A DNA stretch of 27,741 bases, taken from an uncultured Collinsella sp. (lineage in GTDB: Bacteria > Actinomycetota > Coriobacteriia > Coriobacteriales > Coriobacteriaceae). Made by a program: the position numbers and the translations under genes. Location: positions 1-27,741 of the forward strand of contig UREZ01000016.1 of assembly GCA_900547025.1 (NCBI GenBank), written 5' to 3'. The notes under the pieces were generated by a model. That model was given only the letters and a program-made list of their open reading frames with translations, was not told where the DNA came from and ran no database searches. How positions within the stretch are numbered: position 1 is the stretch's first letter; the number at the start of each line of letters is the position of its first letter. Of the stretch, positions 1-7,735 are shown one piece after another.

Positions 1-23
1 GCCCTTTTGTTAGGGAGGGTGCC

Positions 24-683
24 GTGTCCGCGTTTCCGTTCGACGCCGTTATCTTTGACATGGACGGCGTCATTGTCGATACCGAGTATTACTACCTGGG
101 CGAGACTGCCGCGTTTGCCAAAGAGCTTGGGCTTAATCTGACTCAAGAGGAGTTGAATGGGCAGGTCGGTACCTCGCATCAGTTCTTCCTGCGTATGCTG
201 GTCGATTGGTTTGAGCGCGCCGGTAAGGGGCATTTCACTGGCGAGGAAGCGTTGGCCCGTTGGGACGAATGGGCTCATAAGCGTCCGCGCGACTATCAGG
301 CTTTGATTAACCCAGGCGCCGTGGATACGATTCGAGAGCTGCCGCGCCGTGGCGTTCGCGTGGCGCTTGCCAGCTCGTCTCCCATGGTTAGCATCGAGGA
401 AGTGCTCAATGCGTGCGGGCTGTCGGATGCCTTTGAGTATGTGGTGAGCGGCGAGCAGTTTAAGGAGAGCAAGCCCGAGCCCGACATCTACCTGCATGCG
501 CTGGACCTGCTGGGGCTGCCCGCGAATCGCTGCTGCTGCGTTGAGGATTCGGTGCCTGGCATCACCGCTGGCAAGCGAGCCGGCCTGACAGTTATTGCCA
601 AGCGCGAGGAACGCTTTGGCTTTAGCCAGGATGCCGCGGACAAGATTATCGACCAGCTGCCGGAGCTGCTCACGCTTTCTTAG
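24..683 (+). CDS. HAD family phosphatase (beta-phosphoglucomutase-like)
   Basis: A 219-residue cytosolic haloacid dehalogenase-superfamily hydrolase. Motif I is FDMDGVIVDTE, with nucleophile D12 and acid/base D14. Motif II is in the ALASSSP segment (around residues 115-119). K150 in SKPEPD is motif III, and E174/D175 in VEDS are motif IV. The helical cap between residues 20 and 90 is typical of the beta-phosphoglucomutase/phosphatase subgroup. The GTG start at 24 is chosen because AGGGAGGGT lies just before it and no better ATG exists. It ends before a strong hairpin (768-806), so it is probably the last gene of an upstream unit. The family dephosphorylates or isomerises small sugar phosphates; the substrate cannot be read from sequence. 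A link to the adjacent sugar-amine locus is possible but unproven. Confidence 0.9.
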   Translation: MSAFPFDAVIFDMDGVIVDTEYYYLGETAAFAKELGLNLTQEELNGQVGTSHQFFLRMLVDWFERAGKGHFTGEEALARWDEWAHKRPRDYQALINPGAVDTIRELPRRGVRVALASSSPMVSIEEVLNACGLSDAFEYVVSGEQFKESKPEPDIYLHALDLLGLPANRCCCVEDSVPGITAGKRAGLTVIAKREERFGFSQDAADKIIDQLPELLTLS

Positions 684-767
684 GAGCGCGGTAGTTGCGC
701 GTTTTTCGGGTCTGATGAGTAAATAGCCAACATTTTGGTGCGACACCTAGCATACTTTAAGCTAATG

Positions 768-806
768 CGGGCTTAAGGGCTTGTTGAATGCCCTTAAGCC
801 CGTTTT
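768..806 (+). terminator. Rho-independent terminator after the HAD gene
   Basis: Perfect 13-bp inverted repeat CGGGCTTAAGGGC (768-780) / GCCCTTAAGCCCG (790-802) with a 9-nt loop, then TTTT. It separates the HAD gene from the GntR gene. A candidate promoter for the regulator overlaps it: TTGAAT (784-789) in the loop, 16 nt, then TAGAAT (806-811). The arrangement would allow folding or repressor binding to affect regulator expression; that part is inference. Confidence 0.8.
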
Positions 807-833
807 AGAATTAATTGTGCTGGGAGAGGGTAT

Positions 834-1577
834 ATGCCACCGACTGAAGGGCTAACTGACGGTAAAGCAGCGATACCGCTGTACCAACAGGTCATTGATA
901 TCATTAAAAACGAAATCAACTCCGGCGCCTACAAGGCAGGCGCGCGGATACCCAACGAATTCGAATTGGCTGAGAGCTATAAAGTTGGCCGCGTTACCGT
1001 GCGACGCGCTATTGAGGAGCTCGTCCAGCAGGGCTATCTAACGAAGCGACAGGGGAAAGGCACGTTTGTCAATGCCCCCAAGCTCAAGCGCAAGATTCGC
1101 CAGAAGGATGACGTTCAGAGTTTTTCGGACGCATGCCGCGTTAACGGAATGGAACCGGGGGCGTGTGTCATTTCGAGAAAGATACTGCCGGCGGATTCCA
1201 CCGAAGCACAGTTCTTTGGTGTTCCCGTTGGAACTGACTTGATTTGCGTTGAGCGCGTGCGCACTGCCGATGGAGTCCCCGTCATGCTCGAGAACAACAT
1301 ATACGTTTACGAGGACAACGCCTATCTATCAACGGCACCTCTATCTAACCAATCCATTTTTGAGTTCGTGCGTAACCGGACGGGCCGTACGCCCGCGTTT
1401 ACCGACCCGTGCACACTCGAGATCGCGTGCGCGTCGCCCGAGGTCGCTCGGCTGTTGGCAGTTCCCGTTGGCGAACCCTTGTTTTATATGGAAGCCTTCT
1501 TCTTTGATGAGCAACGGCGGCCGTTTATCATCGGTCGTCAGCGAATCGTTGGGTCTCGCTACGTTTTTGACATCTAG
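834..1577 (+). CDS. GntR/HutC-family transcriptional regulator (UTRA domain), FrlR-like
   Basis: A 247-residue repressor-type regulator. Residues 14-80 form the GntR winged helix: IPLYQQVIDIIKNEI, then the recognition region VGRVTVRRAIEELVQQG, then the wing QGKGTFV. Residues 95-245 match a UTRA effector domain, which binds small metabolites such as sugar phosphates or amino acid derivatives. The ATG at 834 follows GGGAGAGGG. The gene lies directly upstream of, and in the same direction as, a catabolic locus, separated by a terminator. E. coli frl is likewise controlled by a GntR/UTRA protein (FrlR). The likely effector is an intermediate of the locus, possibly a 6-phosphorylated conjugate, and the palindrome at 1731-1753 is a candidate operator. 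Effector and operator are inferred. Confidence 0.92.
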   Translation: MPPTEGLTDGKAAIPLYQQVIDIIKNEINSGAYKAGARIPNEFELAESYKVGRVTVRRAIEELVQQGYLTKRQGKGTFVNAPKLKRKIRQKDDVQSFSDACRVNGMEPGACVISRKILPADSTEAQFFGVPVGTDLICVERVRTADGVPVMLENNIYVYEDNAYLSTAPLSNQSIFEFVRNRTGRTPAFTDPCTLEIACASPEVARLLAVPVGEPLFYMEAFFFDEQRRPFIIGRQRIVGSRYVFDI

Positions 1578-1589
1578 GACATTGCGAAT

Positions 1590-1625
1590 GGAAGCGCCCG
1601 GTGGATCATCTCACCGGGCGTTTCC
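1590..1625 (+). terminator. Terminator after the GntR gene
   Basis: GGAAGCGCCCGGTG (1590-1603) pairs with CACCGGGCGTTTCC (1612-1625) over 14 bp with one G-U pair and an 8-nt loop. The T-run is short (TTT within the 3' arm). It ends the regulator transcript before the catabolic operon promoter. Confidence 0.65.
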
Positions 1626-1687
1626 ATACCGTTCACGGCGCAAACGCGACCGTTCAACCGCGTTGCGGCAATCAGTTTGAAATTATC

Positions 1688-1716
1688 TTGATGAAGGAAA
1701 AAGCTGCTGGTAATCT
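1688..1716 (+). promoter_or_regulatory. Probable promoter of the catabolic operon
   Basis: TTGATG (1688-1693), 17 nt, then TGG-TAATCT with the -10 at 1711-1716 and a TG extension. The match to the -10 consensus is moderate. It is the best-spaced candidate in the gap, and it puts the start of transcription about 10 nt before the palindrome at 1731-1753. Confidence 0.45.
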
Positions 1717-1730
1717 ATGGGACGTCATAG

Positions 1731-1753
1731 AACGTTTGCATTGTGCAAACGTT
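1731..1753 (+). promoter_or_regulatory. Perfect palindromic operator candidate
   Basis: Arms AACGTTTGCA (1731-1740) and TGCAAACGTT (1744-1753) are perfect inverted repeats separated by TTG. The site lies between the probable promoter and the ribosome binding site of the transporter gene. This position suits a repressor, most simply the adjacent GntR protein. The inner GCAAACGTT half-sites also resemble LacI-family operators, so a catabolite or LacI-type regulator elsewhere is an alternative. Confidence 0.6.
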
Positions 1754-1795
1754 GAAGCGAGATGCGATGCAGTCTCGAGTTCTTTGGAGGTATCT

Positions 1796-3259
1796 ATGTC
1801 AGATACGAAGGCGAAGAAGACAAACAGACGTTTTAAGTTCAAATTACCGCATGTCTATACGATCATGTTCTTGCTGATCGTTGTCTTTGCGGTCCTGACT
1901 TGGATCGTTCCCTCTGGTCAGTATCAGCGCAAGACGATTTCGACAGCGGCGGGCGAGCGTGAAGTCGCCGTTGCTGGAACCTATGAACAGGTCGATAAGA
2001 ACTACACCGATTCCGAGACCGGCGAGACCATCAATCTGGGTCAGGATATCTTCGCGGTTCTGCAAGCGCCCACCAAGGGTATCCAAGAGGCTGCCGACGT
2101 CGTTGCGTTCGTCTTATTGATTGGCGGATCGTTCGCGATCATCACCAAGACCAACGCTTTGAATGCCGGCATGAGCCGTGTGATTAAAAAGCTCAAGAAC
2201 AAGGACATCCTCATCATTCCCATCACGATGACGTTGCTGTCCATTTGTGGCACTACGTTTGGTATGTCTGAGGAAGCCCTGCCGTTCTATGCCATCTTCA
2301 TTCCCATCATGATGGGTATCGGTTATGACTCGATGACGGCATTCATCATCTGCTTCCTTGGTCCTAACCTGGGATATTGTGCTTCGACCATCGACCCGTT
2401 TAATGTTTTGATCGCCCAAGGCATCATTGGCATCGAGGGTAATCCGCAACTGTGGCTGCGTGCCGTTTCTTGGGTCATCTTCACTGCCGTCGGTATCGCA
2501 TGGGCCATGCGCTACGCCATGCGCGTCAAGAAAAACCCCGAGTCGTCCATTGTGTACGAGGACGATAAGCTCAAGCGTATTGAATTTTCCGTGACCGATG
2601 CCTCCATCGAGGAAGAGTTCACTATCCGTCAGAAGCTCGTGCTTATCGATTTTGCTTGCGGTATGGGCATTATCGTCTGGGGTCTTGTTACCCAGGGCTG
2701 GTACATGAATCAGATTTCCGCCGTGTTCCTTGGCATGGGCTTGCTTGCCGGTATCCTGGGCGGCCTTGACCAGCAGACGATCGCAGAGGAGTTCGTTAAG
2801 GGTCTCGCCGACTTTGCGTACGCTGCCGTCGTTATCGGTATCGCTCGCGGTATTCTGGTCATCGCCGAGGGCGGCATGATCATCGACACCATCCTCCAGG
2901 CGCTCGCTACCGCGCTCGCCGGTGCACCCGCCGCCGTCTACACCACGTTTATGTATGTCGTCCTTGGTCTGCTCTCTTTGCTGGTTCCCTCGAGTTCTGG
3001 CCTGGCGGCGCTCACCATGCCCGTTATGGGCCCCCTGACCGAGCTCATGGGCCTCAATCCCGAGGCGGCCGTCACCGCGCTCCAGTTTGCCAACCAGACC
3101 ATCAACACCATCAGCCCCGTGGCGGGCATGACGGTCGCCGGCCTTGCCGTGGCTAAGATTTCGTTTGGCCAATGGTGGAAGACCATTTGGAAGTTCTTCA
3201 TCTTCATGGTCGTGTTTGGCTTGGTCATTACTGCCATTTCCGGCATGCTTCCGGCGTAG
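1796..3259 (+). CDS. YfcC-family secondary transporter (C4-dicarboxylate/arginine-ornithine antiporter-like)
   Basis: A 487-residue polytopic membrane protein. The start at 1796 (MSDTKAKK...) follows TTTGGAGG and gives the short basic N-terminus before the first membrane segment (about 21-38, YTIMFLLIVVFAVLTWIVP) that is usual for YfcC proteins. The frame is open further upstream, but without a ribosome binding site. Many further hydrophobic segments follow, and a conserved-looking C-terminal region includes LVPSSSGLAALTMPVM and NQTINTISPVAGM. The family imports or exchanges amino acids, dipeptides and related anions. As first gene of the locus it probably imports the substrate intact, which fits the cytosolic kinase encoded downstream. 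E. coli frl uses an unrelated APC-type permease here. Substrate identity is inferred from context only. Confidence 0.88.
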   Translation: MSDTKAKKTNRRFKFKLPHVYTIMFLLIVVFAVLTWIVPSGQYQRKTISTAAGEREVAVAGTYEQVDKNYTDSETGETINLGQDIFAVLQAPTKGIQEAADVVAFVLLIGGSFAIITKTNALNAGMSRVIKKLKNKDILIIPITMTLLSICGTTFGMSEEALPFYAIFIPIMMGIGYDSMTAFIICFLGPNLGYCASTIDPFNVLIAQGIIGIEGNPQLWLRAVSWVIFTAVGIAWAMRYAMRVKKNPESSIVYEDDKLKRIEFSVTDASIEEEFTIRQKLVLIDFACGMGIIVWGLVTQGWYMNQISAVFLGMGLLAGILGGLDQQTIAEEFVKGLADFAYAAVVIGIARGILVIAEGGMIIDTILQALATALAGAPAAVYTTFMYVVLGLLSLLVPSSSGLAALTMPVMGPLTELMGLNPEAAVTALQFANQTINTISPVAGMTVAGLAVAKISFGQWWKTIWKFFIFMVVFGLVITAISGMLPA

Positions 3260-3268
3260 GTGGTTGTG

Positions 3269-4852
3269 ATGTCCGATCGTTTGACGGTCCTGACGTCTAA
3301 GAGCGTCTTTACCGGTACGGGGGACCTGCCGTTTGAAGGTTTCGTAGCGGTCCGTGGCAATCGAATTGAGGCTGTTGGCACCAAGTGTGAGGTAGCTTCG
3401 TATTTGACCCAGGCGGACGAGGTAGTTGACCTGGGCGACCGCACTGTCATGCCTGGCCTGATCGATGTGCATACCTTCTATACAGGTTGGGCGCTGCGGA
3501 CGTTGGGGTCTGATCTGTCCGGCATCGCTGATGCCAAAGAGGCCGTGTCGCTCTTGCGCGCATGGAAAGAAGGTCATCCGGATTGCGCGGCGGCTTTTGG
3601 CCACAACCTACCCGAAACGTTGGCATCGGATGCCGAGAACGCAAATACAGCAGCTGTGTTTGACGAGTGTTTTGGCGATATCCCTGTCGTCTGCTTTACG
3701 CCGGGCGCGGAGACCTGCGTTCTCAATGCTGCCGCCAGTGCGCGATATGGCTTTACGCCCCAGGCGTGCTATGCCGAGAAGATCTGGCGCATGATGAGCG
3801 ATTTCCTTGCGCTGCCCGAGGTGCGTGCCGGGTATTCGGACTACATGAGCATGCTTAACGAGCGCGGCGTTACCGCCATCAAGGAAATGGCGTTTGATGA
3901 CTACTACGGCTTTGCCGACGAAATGGCTCGCCGTGAGGAATCTGGTGAGCTGACGGTTCGCGTCTCTATGATGTCGCAGCCGGTGGGCGCCGGTGCAAAT
4001 CTGGCATATGCCCGCGAGGCGCGAGAGCGCTTCCGGGGACCGTTCGTTCGTTTTTCTGGCTTCAACCGTATGACCGATCGCGGCGTATGGGCGGGGCTTG
4101 CCGAGATGATTGACCCCTATGAGGACACGGCCGATGCGGGCGCTGCCGGCAAGACGGTCGTCGAGGAGCCAGAGTGGGATCTGATTGAGAACGAGCTGCG
4201 TGCAATTGATGCTGAGGGCTTCCGATACTCCTTGCATTGCCAGGGCGATGGCGCCGTTCGCCGCACTGTGGCGCTCTATGCCTCGCTGCCTCGAGACGAG
4301 CATGGACGGATGCTTCGCCGCCATGCGATTACCGATCTCGAGAACTCTGACCCGACCGATCTTGTCGAGTTTGGCAAGTTAGGTGGAATTTGCGAGGTCT
4401 ATCCGCAGATTCTGACGTTGGACCGGCGCGAGGATTGCCTGTCGATGATGCGTCGACAAATTGGCGAGACGCGACTTTTGCACAGCTGGAATCGCCGCGG
4501 CATGGAAGATTCCGGATGCACAGTGTGCTGTGGAACGGATTTGCCACTGCTGATTCCGAGCCTGGGCGAGTCAATCTACAGCGCGTGCGGCGGATTCTTC
4601 GCCGACGGACTGCCCGTGAATGAGGTCAACACGCTGACGCTTGTCGAGCTCTTGCGCGCTTGGACTGCCGGGGGCGCGTACGATCTGATTCGCGAAGACG
4701 AGCTGGGTACGCTTGAGGTTGGCAAGCTTGCCGATATCTGCGTGCTCGATCGGGATGTGTTTGACCTCGATTATCGCGACGCGCGCGATCTTGCGGTTGA
4801 TATGACGATGTCGGACGGACAAATCGTGTTCGATCGAAATAAGGAGGCATAA
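3269..4852 (+). CDS. YtcJ-like amidohydrolase (amidohydrolase 3 family)
   Basis: A 527-residue metal-dependent-hydrolase-fold protein. The small N-terminal beta domain carries VAVRGNRIEAVG and the strand MPGLIDVHTF. H323 in LHCQGDGAV, H352 in RRHAITDLE and D424 in CCGTDLPL correspond to later metal or catalytic positions of the YtcJ/COG1574 group. The C-terminus (LGTLEVGKLADICVLDRD) is the usual closing motif. The HxH pair is altered: H68-T69-F70 has Phe where the second His is expected. ATG 3269 is chosen because TAGGTGG precedes it; the in-frame GTGs at 3260 and 3266 lack suitable spacing. The transporter stop is 9 nt away, so the two are translated from one message. The family cleaves amide, N-acyl or cyclic amide bonds; here it could unblock a conjugated amino acid, which is inference. 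Confidence 0.85.
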   Translation: MSDRLTVLTSKSVFTGTGDLPFEGFVAVRGNRIEAVGTKCEVASYLTQADEVVDLGDRTVMPGLIDVHTFYTGWALRTLGSDLSGIADAKEAVSLLRAWKEGHPDCAAAFGHNLPETLASDAENANTAAVFDECFGDIPVVCFTPGAETCVLNAAASARYGFTPQACYAEKIWRMMSDFLALPEVRAGYSDYMSMLNERGVTAIKEMAFDDYYGFADEMARREESGELTVRVSMMSQPVGAGANLAYAREARERFRGPFVRFSGFNRMTDRGVWAGLAEMIDPYEDTADAGAAGKTVVEEPEWDLIENELRAIDAEGFRYSLHCQGDGAVRRTVALYASLPRDEHGRMLRRHAITDLENSDPTDLVEFGKLGGICEVYPQILTLDRREDCLSMMRRQIGETRLLHSWNRRGMEDSGCTVCCGTDLPLLIPSLGESIYSACGGFFADGLPVNEVNTLTLVELLRAWTAGGAYDLIREDELGTLEVGKLADICVLDRDVFDLDYRDARDLAVDMTMSDGQIVFDRNKEA

Positions 4853-4853
4853 G

Positions 4854-5705
4854 ATGTCTGAATCCAAACCGACGCTGCGTCGCGAGCAGATTGCGGGCAT
4901 GAATATCCACTACATCATGTGGTCGCTCGATTACTTCCTTGATGTGCAGCAGCGCTTGGGCTTTGAGTCCATTGAGCTGTGGTGTGCAGAGCCGCATGTG
5001 ACGCTCGACCACACGGGCTACTTTGAGGCTGAGGTCCTGGCGAAAAAGGCTGCAGACCGTGGGCTTAGGTATCGTACTCTGTGCCCCGAGAACGTTGTCT
5101 ATCCTTGGCAGTACTGCGCACGCAAACCGCTGCATGAACAGCGTAGCCTGGCGTACTTTAAGCACGGCATTGAGCTTGCCGAGATACTTGGGTGCGACCG
5201 TATGTCCGTCAACTCGGGCTGGGGCGACTGGGACGAGGACCGCGAGGAAGCCTGGAAGCGCAGCCGCGAGCACTTGTCCATTCTGGCGGAGTATGCCGGC
5301 GAGCACGGTCTGGTGCTTACGATGGAAAGCCTGCGTCCCGAGGAGAGCAACCTTGTGACGACGGTTTCCGATGCGAAGCGCATGATTGACGAGGTCGCGA
5401 GCCCGTACTTACAGCCCATGGTTGATACAACCGCGATGGGCGTTGCAGGCGAGACGCTCGAGGACTGGTTTGCCGCCTTTGGTGACGGGGCAATTCACGA
5501 GATGCACTTTATCGACGGTGACCCGTATGGCCATCTGGTGTGGGGCGATGGCAAGCACGATATGGACGCCTTCGTTGCCACGCTCAACGCCCATGGTTTC
5601 GATGGCATGCTGGGCCAGGAAATCACGGACGGTCGTTACTACGATGACCCGGCGGCGGCAGATGCCAAGAACATGGCCGCATTCGAGAAATATCTGATTG
5701 ACTAA
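4854..5705 (+). CDS. frlC: Sugar phosphate isomerase/epimerase, FrlC-like
   Basis: A 283-residue TIM-barrel epimerase of the xylose-isomerase-like superfamily. Expected metal ligands are present in order: E158 (TMESLRPEESN), D191 (PMVDTTAMG), H218 (MHFIDGDP) and E256 (GQEITDG). The segment around LRPEESN resembles E. coli FrlC (LTPYESNVV). FrlC interconverts psicoselysine and fructoselysine at C3. The start follows AAGGAGG placed at the end of the upstream gene, one base after its stop, so translation is coupled. Direct adjacency to FrlB- and FrlD-like genes supports a 3-epimerase for a ketose-amine conjugate. The amine part need not be lysine. Confidence 0.82.
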   Translation: MSESKPTLRREQIAGMNIHYIMWSLDYFLDVQQRLGFESIELWCAEPHVTLDHTGYFEAEVLAKKAADRGLRYRTLCPENVVYPWQYCARKPLHEQRSLAYFKHGIELAEILGCDRMSVNSGWGDWDEDREEAWKRSREHLSILAEYAGEHGLVLTMESLRPEESNLVTTVSDAKRMIDEVASPYLQPMVDTTAMGVAGETLEDWFAAFGDGAIHEMHFIDGDPYGHLVWGDGKHDMDAFVATLNAHGFDGMLGQEITDGRYYDDPAAADAKNMAAFEKYLID

Positions 5706-5767
5706 AACAACCATCGGCCACGCAACCAACGTCATTGATTGCGGGCCAAACAAGAAAGGAACTGGAT

Positions 5768-6736
5768 ATGAACGCACACGATCTGATCAAAGAGGCAATT
5801 GCCGAGAAGGGCAAGTTCGACAGCGTCTACTGGATTGCTTGCGGTGGCTCCATGATCGATTTGATCCCGGCTCATGAACTTCTGCAGCGCGAGGCAACCA
5901 CCTTCACTTCGTATATCTATACCGCGCGTGAATTTGACATTATGCGTCCGCGTCGTCTGGGCGAGAAGTCTCTGGTCATCGCTTGTAGCCACAGTGGCAA
6001 CACCCCGGAGGTCGTCGAGGGCTGCGAGATTGCCCTTGCCGCCGGCGCTACGGTGATCGCCCAGACCGACAACGCTGGATCCAAGATCGACTCCGGCAAG
6101 TGGACCACGTGGGTCTACCCGTGGGGCGAGGGCGTGCCGCAGGCCGAGGTCCCCGCTGGCATTTCGCTGTCGCTTGCGGCAGAGCTGCTCGATCAGCAGG
6201 AGGGCTACGCCGATCTTGCCGATATGTATGCCGGTATCGCCGAGATGGATAAGATTCTTCCCCCGGCACGCGAGAAGGTAAATGCCGAGCTGGGCGATCG
6301 CTTTGCCAAGCTTTGCCAGGAGCACGAGTTCTTCTATATTCTGGGCAGCGGTCCCAACTTTAGCCAGACCTACGGTTTCGCTATCTGCTCTCTTATGGAG
6401 ATGCAGTGGCAGCACTGCAGCTACATCCACTCTGCCGAGTACTTCCACGGCCCCTTCGAGGCTACTCAGGATGGCGTTTTTTACTTCCTGCAGATGGGCT
6501 CCAGCGAGTGCCGTGCTATGGACGAGCGCGCCCTGGCGTTCCTTAAGACGCATACCGATACGCTGATGGTGCTCGATGCTAAGGAGTACGGTATGGAGGC
6601 CGTGCCGGCGAGCGTCCGTGCTTATCTGGACCCGGTGCTGTTCTACGCCATGAACTGCGAGCTGCGTGCCGCACGCGGCAAGGTGTTTGATCACGATCCC
6701 GATTTCCGCCGCTATATGGGTGTTGTCGAGTACTAG
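5768..6736 (+). CDS. frlB: SIS-domain deglycase, FrlB-like (fructosamine 6-phosphate deglycase)
   Basis: A 322-residue protein with two SIS domains (about 15-145 and 175-300). The first has the sugar-phosphate loop CSHSGNTPE (73-81). The second has the HSAEYFHGPFE stretch, with E224 and H227 matching the catalytic region of FrlB/GfrF-type deglycases (ESGEFRHGPLE in E. coli). The C-terminus DFRRYMGVVEY closely resembles the E. coli FrlB end DERRYYGGLVEY. FrlB splits fructoselysine 6-phosphate into glucose 6-phosphate and lysine in the cytosol. ATG 5768 is used because AAAGGA precedes it. It lies 62 nt after the epimerase gene and 14 nt before the kinase gene. The deglycase class is well supported; the amine released is not known. 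Confidence 0.87.
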   Translation: MNAHDLIKEAIAEKGKFDSVYWIACGGSMIDLIPAHELLQREATTFTSYIYTAREFDIMRPRRLGEKSLVIACSHSGNTPEVVEGCEIALAAGATVIAQTDNAGSKIDSGKWTTWVYPWGEGVPQAEVPAGISLSLAAELLDQQEGYADLADMYAGIAEMDKILPPAREKVNAELGDRFAKLCQEHEFFYILGSGPNFSQTYGFAICSLMEMQWQHCSYIHSAEYFHGPFEATQDGVFYFLQMGSSECRAMDERALAFLKTHTDTLMVLDAKEYGMEAVPASVRAYLDPVLFYAMNCELRAARGKVFDHDPDFRRYMGVVEY

Positions 6737-6750
6737 AAGGGGCAAAGGCC

Positions 6751-7614
6751 ATGGCATTTAACGTTAACGCGCTCGGATTTGGCGACAACGTCGTCGATCG
6801 CTACGAGCATATCCACACCATGTATCCCGGCGGCAACGCGGTGAACTTCGCCGTTTATGCCAAGAAATGCGGTGCCGCACGCTCTGCATACATGGGCATT
6901 TTTGGCAATGACGCCGCTGCCGAGCATGTCATTGCAAGCCTCGAGGATGAGGGTATCGAGCTTGACAAGTGCGAGCAGATGATTGGCGAGAACGGAGCGG
7001 CTCGCGTGACCGTCGTTGACGGTGACCGTGTCTTCCTTGGCTCCAACGAGGGCGGTATCCGTGGCGATGCGCGCTATGTCCTCGATCGCTTTGACCTTGC
7101 GTACATGAAGCAGTTCGATGTGGTTCATTCGGGCAACTATTGCTTCACCGAGCGCGAGCTGCCCAAGCTGAAGGCTGCGGGCGTCACGGTCTCTTTTGAC
7201 TTTTCGGACGACTCCACCGACGAGTACTACGAGCAGATTGCGCCCTACGTCGATTTTGCTTTCTTTAGTGCGGCGGATGCCGCGAGTGAGGACGAGATTC
7301 GCGAGCGTCTGGCATGGGTGAAGGGCCTGGGTCCGCGTTTTGTGTCGGCTACGGCGGGCGCCGAGGGCTGCATTGCTTACGACGGCGAGCGTTATTACCG
7401 CCAGCTGGCTAAACCGGTAACGGACATGAAGGACACCATGGGGGCGGGCGACTCGTTCCTCACCTCGTTTTTGATGTGCTATCTCGATTCCGCCAAGCGT
7501 GGTGAGGATGGCGCCGAGGCCATCGAGCGCGCGCTCGACTTTGCTGCCGGGTTTGCCTCGACCGTGTGCGGCATGGAAGGCTCTTGGGGCCACGGAGCAC
7601 CAATCGTCGAATAG
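6751..7614 (+). CDS. frlD: PfkB-family kinase, FrlD-like (fructoselysine 6-kinase type)
   Basis: A 287-residue ribokinase-fold sugar kinase. Substrate motif PGGNAVNFAVYAKK (26-39) matches FrlD (SGGNAVNVAVY). VVHSGNY and DFSDDSTDEYYEQIAPYVDFAFFSA also track FrlD closely. The ATP/anion-hole motif DTMGAGDSF carries the catalytic base D234. It is expected to phosphorylate the imported conjugate at C6 for the adjacent deglycase. AGAAGGGG precedes the ATG. It is probably the last gene of the first sub-operon, because a terminator-like hairpin (7685-7718) follows. Confidence 0.85.
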   Translation: MAFNVNALGFGDNVVDRYEHIHTMYPGGNAVNFAVYAKKCGAARSAYMGIFGNDAAAEHVIASLEDEGIELDKCEQMIGENGAARVTVVDGDRVFLGSNEGGIRGDARYVLDRFDLAYMKQFDVVHSGNYCFTERELPKLKAAGVTVSFDFSDDSTDEYYEQIAPYVDFAFFSAADAASEDEIRERLAWVKGLGPRFVSATAGAEGCIAYDGERYYRQLAKPVTDMKDTMGAGDSFLTSFLMCYLDSAKRGEDGAEAIERALDFAAGFASTVCGMEGSWGHGAPIVE

Positions 7615-7684
7615 CTTAAGAAAGCGTACGGCGGTCTGGCTATGAGGCCTTGGACAGCCGATGCAAAACAATATGCGAAACGCG

Positions 7685-7718
7685 AAAAGGGGGCTCGCCA
7701 TGTGGTGGGTCCCCTTTT
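7685..7718 (+). terminator. Intra-operon terminator or attenuator between two kinase genes
   Basis: AAAAGGGG (7685-7692) pairs with CCCCTTTT (7711-7718), and the inner GCTCGCC pairs with GGTGGGT including G-U pairs, giving about 15 bp with a small loop. The 3' arm ends in TTTT. It lies 17 nt before the next start codon, so no promoter fits between them. Partial termination would lower expression of the second half of the locus. Confidence 0.7.
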
Positions 7719-7735
7719 GATCATTGGAGAAGACC

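Noticed and set aside
768..802. Inverted repeat before the GntR gene as a GntR operator
   Set aside because: The stem is followed by TTTT and lies behind the HAD gene, so a terminator is the simpler reading; operator use is only a side possibility.
1601..1795. 65-codon N-terminal extension of the transporter
   Set aside because: It would overlap the terminator, promoter and palindrome, and has no ribosome binding site; the start at 1796 does.
2114..3604. 496-codon open frame on the minus strand
   Set aside because: It lies antisense to the YfcC transporter and the amidohydrolase, has a His/Asp/Gly/Arg-rich composition typical of shadow frames in GC-rich DNA, and lacks a recognisable domain.
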